Position numbers and translations under genes: made by a program
Assembly: GCA_003864495.1 (NCBI GenBank)
Contig: ML133494.1
Span: forward strand, 331,822 to 395,821
Length of the DNA: 64,000 nt
Reading direction: 5' to 3'
Source of the DNA: Nemopilema nomurai
Taxonomy: Eukaryota > Cnidaria > Scyphozoa > Rhizostomeae > Rhizostomatidae
The notes under the pieces: generated by a model
What the model saw: only the letters and a program-made list of their open reading frames with translations
Database searches by the model: none
Told to the model about the DNA's origin: nothing
Shown: in pieces, positions 26,561 to 38,000 of the stretch
Layout: each line of letters begins with the position of its first letter
Numbering within the stretch: position 1 is the first letter of the stretch

Positions 26561-28998
26561 TATGTTGACATTTTTTACAACTACCGTGGGAGCACCAGGA
26601 GAAGACCACCCCCTATCGGTGGGGAGTACCCAATCATTGCGTCAACGCATCCAGCAGAAGATATTTAATCTCCTGGAAGTAAGCCCTGGTCTTGAAAATC
26701 CAAGTTAGGGGATAATCAAGATCATTAATTTTGTCAAACCACATTTGAAGGAAATATCAACAGATTAGTTTCCCAAAATTGTCCTTTTCTTCCAGATAAG
26801 TACTTCAAATCTAGCTGATTTGATGTCAGGGATAAATTCTAGCCCGTAAAAATTATACGGACTGTTATAAATGCTTTTTATATTTCTTCCAAAAGAGAAA
26901 TGGTATTAGTATGAAAGTTGCAAAAACTGCAAACTCAAATCAATATATTTTTATGTGGATAATCTTCCTACAAAAATGTTCTTAAATTTTGAACCAATAT
27001 TTTTCAAACAAGCAATCATTGCTCTTAGCTTTTGGCAAGAACAGGAGATGCTATCATGACTGGAATTACTTTCATTTTTTTCCACTTACCCACCAAGTTA
27101 CTAGTAAAAACATTTGTAATATTATTACCTTGGCAACGGCCCCTTGAGATGTATGACAAATAATATGGAAGCCTCCTTTGAATCACAGCCGAAGTGCATT
27201 CTGGGAGAATATCCGTTATTTTATTGTTCCTGTCTCAGGGAAGAGCATTAGCACTCTCAAACAGCCTACTGATACAAAGTGATTTTTGGTGAGCATTTAT
27301 ATGTTTTATCTAAGCGATAAAGCCTTGATTTTTTTAGATAATACACTTCTCAACATGTTTCTACATTAAATGTTTTTCCAAATGGGTTCTAGTTTCCCGA
27401 CTGTAATTATGTAATGCTGGTTATGGGCCTAAACGAAGCCATCGCAATGGAAACGCAGTTGGGATTATGCCGGATCCTACAGCTTATTTTATGCGTAATC
27501 ATCTAAACTTAAAATTCATCGAAAGGAAGTTATAAAAAATCCTTACTGAAGTCCTTTCATTGAGAAGCTTTTGTTTCTGATCGATTTTAAGGCTATAAAC
27601 GTGGGGAAAATCTCTGTCCTTTCTTTGGCGTCATTGCGTCCTTCAACAAGTCGTGGTTACTCACACCATTGTCGATCAACTTATATCTCGAATTTTCAAA
27701 GTTTTAGTTTCCTGATTTTGAATAAAAGTGAAAGCTATGAGTGCTTTTACTTTCAATAAAGTGGTAAAACTTTTAAGTATTTTGTTAAGTTTCTAATTTA
27801 AATGTAGAATAGTGTTTGCCGGTTTAACGAAATCTGTATGAGTTCTTTGATTTCTTTGCAAGCCGTTTTAATTTTCGTCAGGAAATTTTATTGTAGAGCA
27901 AACTAGCTCTAAAATTCTAACATCTTATACATTAGTAGTTCAATATTGTTCCCTTTTTGTGATATGTTCTCATATTACAGAGGGTTCTAAAATTTTAAAT
28001 TGAAACTTCAAAGAATCTGAATGAATTGAAGACAAGAAAAGTTATACTGTTTGCCTAATTAAAAGTGTAATAAAATCCATTCATTTGAAGCCACAATTCT
28101 AAAAAAGTAGCCTTAAGTGAATCATAGTTATAAAGTCATATTCATTTGATAATGAACAGCATTATCAATAAAAAATTGTTAATGACTTTTAGTTATGAAT
28201 TAATGCTGATAATAGTGCTTTACCAAATTTTCTTTGCTGCTGATCACTACTAGAACCCAGGGTCAAGTTATTTAAATCCATTTTACCAACTTTATGGAAT
28301 AAGTAATAATTATTTTTCATATATACATACTTTAAGGTATTATTTTTATATAGCTTGTTTATATTTTGTACTTTTAGTAATATAATGAATTGGTTCTTTA
28401 GCTACTATTTTCTCAGCAAGTTTTCATTTTTGAAATTAGAGCTTGGCCGTTCTGTGGGTATATGCAAACAGCAGCTAAGAATTTCACAATATCACCATAG
28501 AATATCAGTCTGTGAATTTTAGTTTTCTCAACAACAAAAATGAATTTAGTAGAAATTAGCAATTTTTGGCTTCTGTATTTTTACTAAATTTTCTTAATGA
28601 TGTAATAAATAGAACCAAAGAAAAGTTGTCCCTCATGAAAACTCTATAACAATGTTATATGTAACCATATCTTTTTATTTGGATTTGAACCAAAGCAAGT
28701 ATTTCCCTTAAGAAATATTTTTTGATTTTTGCCCATAAAATTAAATGCACTGGGATTTAGTAGCTACAATTAAATTAAAGTGTAATCTTTTTTGTTCAAT
28801 GATGTAATCATCAGCATGGTAGCAATGATGTAATAAACACATTGATTAACATTTCTACTTATATGTACAGTCATATCCAAGTTTCTTCAAATACTCTTCA
28901 TACTATTACGGATTTAGATACATATGCAGTTGCTCCCATTATCTTGCTAAAAGTTAATGTTGCCAATATATGTATTTAACAATGTGATCCTCTTGTAG

Positions 28999-29034
28999 AA
29001 AATTCAATATTTGTTGTCCTGAAAAACTGCCGCA
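28999..29034 (+). promoter_or_regulatory. EIF4G2: DAP5 5' leader and non-AUG start context
   Basis: A plausible 3' splice site (CTCTTGTAG, ending 28998) precedes a short leader with an in-frame TGA at 29020-29022. The next in-frame initiator-like codon is CTG 29035-29037 in the context GCCGCACTGG. That matches the optimal start context at -6 to -3 and +4 apart from the CTG itself. The frame then stays open into the conserved exon. Confidence 0.6.
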
Positions 29035-32000
29035 CTGGACCAAAGGGGAGGGATCTCACTTCATTCAAACACAAGGGAGGCTGCACCCCACCGGTATGGA
29101 GTAACACAGAACTATTTACGTACTGCACCATCTTCAGCTTATAAGTCTGGTAGTGAAAAGAGAGATGTCAAAAGTGATGTTGCTTCCAAAGATGATAGGC
29201 CTACATCTAGATCTCCAGTGTCAGCAAAAACCAGCAATACCGGTCGTTGGGTCCCTCTTAACGTGCGAGATGTACAAGACAGAAATGAGGCTATTTTCAG
29301 AAAAGTTAGAGGGTGTGTATTCTTTGTTTACCAAATCTCACTATGAATTCTCTCCTGCAATCTACATGATCTTATCCATCTAAATTTTGAGCTGGTTTAG
29401 CTAGATCCCTTGCCAGTGTTGTCTGTGATGAAAAACAAAGCTCAGAGTTGAAATCATAAAACTGTGCTGTATAATATTTATGGCATAATACACTTAATGG
29501 CAGACTGCAATAAGGAGTTTTCCAAGACCCACTGCCAATGTAGATTTTGTTTTTGCATGCCAAGATCTTATTTTCTGATGCCCTGAAGGATTACTAAAGG
29601 AAGCTGTTCATTACTGCTAAGCTTTTAACATGTAAACAATATATATATAGATACTGTGGAGCATATTGAAGCAAAATACTTATCCAGTGCCTTTTGTTTG
29701 CTGTAAACTATTTAAAATTGGCAATCAAGTGATATGATAGAGTCTCTGCATACCAAATTTTTTAAAATGCCTTCACTTTTATGTCTTATTTTCTTTTGCA
29801 GTATTCTCAATAAATTAACACCAGAAAAATTTGATCGCTTAATATTTGACTTACTAAACCTTGGCATTACAAGCAAAACAATTCTTAAAGGGATTATTCT
29901 TTTGGTGAGTATTTAAATTCCCATTTGCGATTTAAGTTTTTCATTTGCTTGCAGTATTGTTCCAATTTTGACAAGACTTTTAAAATTCATGTATTGGTTG
30001 TAAATTAGTGCTATATGTTAATGTCAATTGTTGATTCACTCATGGTTAAAAGTACAGCAAAAAGTTGGTCATCATTTTATTTCACTTACCTCAGAAAAAG
30101 GTAAAACATTTTTCTAAAGGAAATCATTGTAATTTAACATTAATAATTTTGTTGTCTATTGCTACTTCTGATAAGAAATGACCTTTGATTGGCAAAAAGC
30201 ACTTATATATATATATATGTATGTACGGCGATATATAGTAAAGTATATACCTAATGGTTTATACAGTACCGTGAATGACGAAATTAGCGCCCCCTGCCAA
30301 ATAATAAGCCCCAGTAAAAGTTTATTTTTAAAAAAGGCTAACTTCGTCATTTATGGTATATATAAACTATGATATATATACTATCATATGGTACATATTA
30401 TTTTAGGTATATATGTATACTTGGTTTTTGTCTATGCATTCTAACCTTAAGTGATTCTTTTTAATTCCATGGTAGATTTTTGAGAAGGCGTTAGAGGAAC
30501 CAAAGTACAGCAGTCTCTATGCACAACTCTGTTTACGGCTCAGCCATGATGCACCAAATTTTGATGATTCTTCTGTTTCAAACACTACAGTAAGATTGCC
30601 TATTCACAATATTTCCTATAGCTCTCTGTTTTTCTTTTTTCCACCCACAAGCAGTTTCCTTGACTCATTTGTTATGGCTTCAGTTTGTTTGATAATATGA
30701 TAAGCATCAAATAATGGATCTCTGTGCCACCAGCAATCCATGTTGACAAGTGGACTGTTTTATAAATCTTCCTTAGAATAAATATTTGACAAAGCAACCT
30801 TCGAAAAAGGGATTAGAGAAAGTTCAAAAAAGCAAATTTACTCATGTGAAAATGATGGAGTTTGACAAATTTTTTAATTGCAATGATTGACTTGAATGCT
30901 GGAATTATTTATCCTATTTATACCGAATGAGAAGTTTTGCAAGAAAATTGCCTTGAAAGTGCCAGTTTTATTTTTACTGAGAAATTGTTCATTTTTCATG
31001 CAGAGTTTTAGACGCTTGTTGCTTTCAAAATGCCAAGAGGAGTTTGAATCAAGAGCAGATGCAACTGCAGGTGCCAATCTGACTACTCTCTTATGATTCA
31101 TGATCTATTATTTTTGTCATTTATGTTTCTGCATTCTTCCTATCTCTATGTAGTATCTCAAATTATCAGATTGCCCATTCATTGACCAACACGTAATAAT
31201 TTACTCCCTACAAAGTTTATACTGTTGAACAAAAGTCCTTGTGATCCATCATTCACCATCCTACCTCTACAAAGATATTATTGTCTAAGTTTATAGAAAG
31301 GTCAAATTGCAAAACCAAAAAAGTTTGAGTACAGCAATTAAACATTGTAGAGTCAGTTCACAAACCTGAATTTTAGGAATTAACACAGAGGAAATTTCAA
31401 AGTGATTTTATTTTCATGGAGACTGTCTTCTTAGATTAAAAGAAAAAGGTTCCAAAAAAATGTTGCAAAAGTTCTGCATTTTCAAAATTAAGAATTATCA
31501 ATTCTAAACCTTCTTTGCAGTCTACGAAAAGCAGGAGGGGCCACTCTCCGTTGAACAGCAGGAAGAAAAGGGGTCGTCAAAGAGGAAGATGCTTGGAAAC
31601 ATCAAGTTTATTGGTGGGTTTACAATTTGGTTTCCTTGCATGGGAAATAAGCAGGGAATCACCAGGCATGATTGTAACTCTGTGAAATCTTGGTGAAGGC
31701 ATTTAATGTGATGGAATAGTATCCCAGCCTTGTGGTTCAGGCTTTTGTCTTCAGTTTGTGGTAATAAACTTTCCATTATGATAACAATTTAGAAGGTTCT
31801 TTTGTAAGGGTACCCAGCTCAATGGGTTTCGGAAAATTCTAGTGGAAATGATTAATTAATTGAAGTGTGGAATGTCAAAAATCCTTCGGAATTATACATC
31901 GAAAATAAAAAAAATTCAAAATGTTTTCAGTGTTTCATACAAATTTGTAGTGATATGTTAGTTAAACGGTCAGTTTTTTGCAAATTACGTAGTAGTTTGT

Positions 32001-35000
32001 AAAATTCTTTTTGAGATTGGTACAATGCAGATATCTCATTGCAAGCACCTTGAACTCCTAGCTTGCATGGTGTTGATACATGTTTTCCTCTGATTATTTC
32101 AACGTTTATTTGTTGTGTAGGTGAACTTGGAAAGTTGGGAATGCTGCATGAAGCGATCCTTCACAAATGCATACAACAACTGCTGGCCAAGAAGAAGAAA
32201 GTCAACCTTGCTGACACGTCAGAGGACATCGAGTGCCTTTGTCAAATAATGACAACAGTGGGCAAAAGGCTGGATGTGCCTAAGGCTGGAGTATGTTATC
32301 TAGTCCTTGACTCTCTTCTGTGTCATTTGTCTTATGCCTTATTTAAAGTAGCAGCAACAGAATGCATGGCTCGAACATATTCTCATAGAGCAGTTTCTAT
32401 GTTTATAGTTTTTTGTCTATATTTGGTCCTATACCTATTGATATTAAAGAAGTTTAAGGCTATGCGTCTTGACGTATACGTCCATGCCAGGCCGTCATTT
32501 CATAGTATGCTACTCCGAAGATTTTCAACCAGGTGCTACTGAATGCTATAGATTAAGGACATTTGAGTAAACATCACTTAAACGAAGTAGCCGTATTAGA
32601 AATATCATAATCAGACAACAGAAAAGTTTTTACATATAATGATGCCTTTTAACTTAAAATCGTGCTGTACAGTTAAATTGGAATCCGAATATTTTCATTC
32701 AATGTCTTGATGGTTACTGTTCGCAATCGGCCGTTGAGTGTTTGACGCTGCCTAGGCAGAACTGTACATGCTTTTTACGGCAAAGTTGAAGGCACTAAGA
32801 TCTGTCTCTTCCACAGTCTGTGTTTGTCTCTTCCACAGTCTGCGTTTGTCTCTTCCACAGTCTGTGTCTGTCTCTTCCACAGTTTGACACTGCCTAGGCC
32901 GAACTGTACATGCTTTTTAGGGTATAGTTGAAGGTACCAAGATCTGTCTCATCCTATTGAATTGTTTTCGACCTTCATGTCTTGTGTTGACAATGCTTTT
33001 TCTAAACGCCCACAGAACATCATGAACCAGTATTTTAGTCGGATGAGGATGCTGGCCGACTCCCCGGAGCTTCCCTCCCGGATCCGGTTCATGCTTCAAG
33101 ACACCCTGGACCTACGCAACAATCGTTGGGTATCGCGAAGAGTGAAGACCTCTGAATCTGGTCCTGTCCCCGTGTCCAAGCTGCGATGGGAGGCATATGC
33201 TACGTCACCTGGTCAACACCCACAGAGCTTCATGCACCTACCATTCCCCCCGCCCATGCATTTTGGCATGCCACCCCCTCAAGCATTGTTTGGCCAACAC
33301 GGACACCCGATGCCACCCATGATCCCTGCAGGTATGTTCCCCCCTGGGGGGCTTGGTCCAAGAATGCCTGACCTGACAATGGTCCAAGACGCGCAAAAGG
33401 ACATATTTGGCAAAGACCCCATTCCGAAGAACCAACATGTGATGAAGAAGTTGAAGGAGAAGAACGAGGACCTTTTTGAACCACAGTACGTATGACCTAT
33501 TCATTGAATCCATGTCAAAGGTCTCTTTTTGTATCTGCAATAACAATGACAATCGTCTCACAAATTGTTTTCCCCACCAATAATCATACAAAGTACTGTT
33601 CCCCTTAACTTCGACCTCATAGTTACCCTTTTTTGATAACTCACAATCCAATTCGCAATGGCAACATATCTGTTCCTGTTCCATCATCAACCTCGTTTTC
33701 GCGTTCTGTTGGGCATGCGCCCCGGCTCGTTGTATTATGCTTAAGCCTGATAATTCAAAACGAAGTATCAGGTCTGAATGAGAGTGCTCTTTGTTAGTCT
33801 TATCTGATGCTCTCACAGTTTCCTAACTCCCGCATATAAATGCTTGGTATGTGTATATGATTCTTTCGGTTTTGATGCACCATTGTTTTCGTTGTTTTCA
33901 GTTACTTGAAGAACAAGCCCACAACATCCGCGCTAAGTACCCCTGCGTCCTTGGCTGCGCAGCAACTTGTCCCGAAACAGATCAAATCCTACGCAACGGC
34001 TTCACTGCCGACCAACTTACCCCAAATGCAGCAGCAGACACCCCCAAAGAAGTACGATTTCTTCGACACTGACGGCTTCGACAACATCCTGCAATCATCC
34101 GCTCCAAGGGGCTCTCCTTGGAACACGGATCCTTTTCCAAAGAGCTCATCCGACACGCCCGTGACGTCATCCACTGGCTATTTTGACGGGAACTTCAACC
34201 AGGTTTCACAGCAAGGTCAAACAAACAAAGTGGTCAATGGACAATCGGACAATAGCAACCCATTCCTTACAAGAACGTCAATGCAGAGGGCTGGAAATGT
34301 AAGTGTCCGAGTTGCAACCATCAAAACTAAACCGTCCATAAGAACGCCTGATGGCAGGACGCTTCTCATCATAGAATTCCTGCTGGAAATTTTTCCAAAA
34401 TATTTCCTCTTGCGTGCAGCATATCTGTTTTTCTTAAGTACAGAAGGATGAAAAGTTTTTTAAGTAAAACAAAAGTCTTCAACTTCGCAAAAAACAGATT
34501 CTTGTACTCAGACTTTTCTATTTCCATAAAGATCTTAGCATCTATATAAACAAGTACTTTTACTTTTTTGAAGCCGGCTCCTTTTTATTTCTATCTTTTC
34601 AATCTTGTAGAAAATTTGAGGCTTATTTTTATCCTGTCGCAGGAAGAAATGTTTTTTCATGCCCTGATAGCAGTGCCAATATGCAAATACTGGTGCTTTT
34701 TGTCACATAGCTAATGTTCCTATTTTGTCCTTATCTAGATAAGTCTGCGCCCCGCAACGTCACTGGCTACCCCTAAGAAGGAGGAAGAGACGAAACCGGA
34801 AAAGCCACCATCGAAAGCACCGGCCAACGCAGTGAATCTGATCATAAAGGACAAACCGGAAAAGAAGGCGAAGAAGAATCTGCTTTCGAAACCGGAATAC
34901 GAAAGGAGGGTGGAACTGACTTTGAAGCAAAACGGAACTAACGGAAATGTGGAGAACGCCGCTCAAGCCCTGAAGCTTATTACCAATTCCCAATCGTGAG

Positions 35001-38000
35001 TAAAAGCTGTTTACCTTCGTAAATTGTGTGTATATCGTGGTGGCGGAAAGGTGGGCCTAAGTTGCCAATGCCAGTCGGGGCTTTGTTGTGCCAAGAGTGG
35101 CTTCCAGGCCTAATTGACATCATTAGTAGAAGATGTTACCTTGTTATGAAAATTTACCATCAAAAGACCGTATAAAGGAATTGAGTCAGTAGCAACAATT
35201 TAATTTGATTTGATTCTCACCCGGACCTTAGATTTCAACCCGGATCTTAGATTTCAACCCGGATCTTAGATTTCAATCCGGATCTTAGATTTCAACCCGG
35301 ATTTTAGATTTCAATCCGGATCTTAGATTTCAACCCGGATCTTAGATTTCAACCCGGATATTAGATTCAGATCTTGACTTTTGCTGCTAACCCGGGATTT
35401 TGATTATAACTCAAACAGTTTATTAACCAGACAGTGAATTTCTTTAATTCTAGATCTAGATTTCTTGCATGACAAAGAAATTCGCATAATGCTTCGTCTG
35501 TGTTTAACCAGGAATCAACGTTCATAGCTCTTAGACCAAACCTCTCATGGTTGACCACTGTTTAATCCCCTATCCCTCAAGAAAGAAAATTACATTTCTA
35601 TCAAGCTTTGAGCTTTCTGTTTAATTGTTTACGTATTTCAACCAGGTACAGCAAAATATTGGCCAACAAATTGATGAAGGAGTCCTTGACTAAAGATGTT
35701 GAATACTGGAATTTCATTGGTAACCTACTGGTGGAACTGCAGAAAAATGACGTCATTTCAACGGATGTTCTTCAAAGCGTATGTTATCATCTTACACCCA
35801 GAGCTAACTTCTAATAGTTTCAAATTTGAAGTTGCTTGACTGAGTTGTTTCATTTGACTAGACATTTTATTTTATCTGAAATGTCGTACACATAAAGCCT
35901 GTTTTTCAAAGATTTTCAATGTAAATGCTGAATCTTGCGACAATAAGAGGTGCCTCGCATTACTTGTCCTATTTTTTAAATTGTTTTCGTTTTGCATCTA
36001 TAGGCGTTGATTGCAACTGCCGATGATGTTAAAACCAACAAATTGGACAATGGAATTGAATACTTCTCGGAAATTGGAACTCTAATTGTAGAAGAGGTAA
36101 GTGGGTATCGTGTCACAAATCTGGCACACAACCTTTTTCATAAAAAAGAGCCAATGTCTCAAACCTAGTCTTTTTTCCGTTATGAACAAGTGCTATTTGA
36201 AAATACAAATATTTGTAACGTTGCACTGAATTGCTTGCTTACAAAAACTATTTTTTTTTAAATTAGCAGTTATCAATCAGATGATTGAGTTCCTTTTGAG
36301 AATCAAAACCACCTATGTATTTTTTCTGCAAGCTTTGACATGTTTTTGGTTTATTAAATTTTACTCACCTGTCATCTAGACTATAAATATTGCACCCAAC
36401 CCCCGTCTTAGTGTCAATCTTGCCTTCCAGGAAGTGCTATCTCTGGTGGAGTTCCGTGATTTTTTTATTAACGGCGAGCTCTTTCCTGGATTCTTCAAGG
36501 CTCTCAACAAGCTGGCAGCGGACAAAGGAGAGGTATGGGAGACCTAGCATTGTACCATATTTAGGGTGTCTGCTTGAATATATCAAGATCAGAGTCCAGA
36601 AAAACCTTACTCCTGCTGCAACTTTCTACTAAATCCTCCTCATTACCAACTCTAAAAAATTTTCTTACATTCAACTTCATTGTTTATAATAATAATTAAT
36701 AACAAACGTTCTGCAATTTTTAAAATTGAAATCCTCCTCGTTACCAATTCAAAACAATTTTCTTACAGTCAACTTCATTGTTTATAATAATAATTAATAA
36801 CAAACGTTCTGCAATTTTTAAAATTGAAATCTTCCTCGTTACCAATTCAAAACAATTTTTTACAGTGAATTTCGTTGTTTATAATAAAACTGATATTAAC
36901 AGGCAAAACCTTCCTCCGACTCCCAGCCTTGGAGCCATCAAATTTTCTGCATGCTGGTCGAGATCAAATTTTCCCATATTTAGTTTGACAAAGACAGCAA
37001 ATTATGTTGTGTTTAATTTTCATGTCTCTTTTCTTCAAAGAAATGGCTGGGCAACAAACTAGAAGATGAGAAAATCGATGTTATGAACACACTTCCAGGT
37101 TCGTGTTGAAATTAATTCGCCTTTCATTTCTTGCGCATCAGCTAAGGATCGCTGCCTTGTCAATTCTTCTTTTTAAATTTGCTCCGTTAATTGTGGAAGG
37201 TTAATCGCTGGTGAAGCAAAAGTGATATATCTCAACTGCTTTATTGTTCGAGTTTCTTATCTTAGAAAGGATTTATTTCATAACAGTAGTTTCACATGCA
37301 GTTCAAGATGAAAAAATTACAATTGTCCTTGCATTTTAATATCTGCGTCTTTTTTACTTTGAATAATGTTCCTTTTCAGTTGATATGCAGACTAAAAGCG
37401 ACTTGCTGAAGTTTGCAAAAGAATCGGTGAGTCGACTATTTTGATATCTACGTTCCATTCGATATTCATGACCTTAAGTGATATTTATGAAACGCGTTCA
37501 TATCATGGTCTGTTTAAAATTTTCATCGAATAGTTTTGCCAGAAGATAAGTTGAAATTAAACCATGTCACTAGCTGTATATTCCTCTTTGAAGATCTACA
37601 GAAACAAAGAAAATATAGTTTGTCAGAATGTTACCTTGAATGTACTGTTTGTGATTAATCATATATGTGCTCTAGTTAGAAAAAGCAAATCCCAATGCGT
37701 TGAATTTTGCAATGTAAGTTAAGACCAAGCTTTGAGACAATACTTCGTCTTGAGGTTGAGAAAAATTTTCAGTGCTGAATTTGATGTCTGTTCTTTATAT
37801 TCTAGAATGTGGGTTTTCTGTTTCCTGTTTTGTGCATTCAAGCACAATTGTCCGAAGTTTTGAGCACCCAAAGTGATATTGGCGACATAAAATCGTGGAT
37901 AAAGGTAAAATTGCGTCAAAGTATTTTCAAGTGCTGTATATTGTACGATGTATCATATTTTGGAATCCATCAGAATTTCTGCCGAATTCTGTTTATGAAC

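Larger units (their letters stand above)
22405..28998. other. TIF1 3' UTR, intergenic repeats and presumed DAP5 5' region
   Basis: No coding exon was recognised. From left to right it contains the TIF1 3' UTR, repeat family C copy 2 (23036-23110), a hAT-like element (24360-25049), a GC-rich inverted repeat (26034-26160) and repeat family A copy 2 (26376-26560). A very AT-rich tract follows (about 27.8-28.98 kb), probably the 5' UTR intron of the DAP5 gene. The long open frames at 25.9-26.7 kb fall inside repeats. Confidence 0.55.

Noticed and set aside
25946..26668. 95- and 104-codon open frames
   Set aside because: They lie across the GC-rich foldback and repeat family A copy 2, so they are repeat-derived.
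33238..33816. 192-codon minus-strand open frame
   Set aside because: Antisense to DAP5 exon 7 and its following intron; no independent motif.
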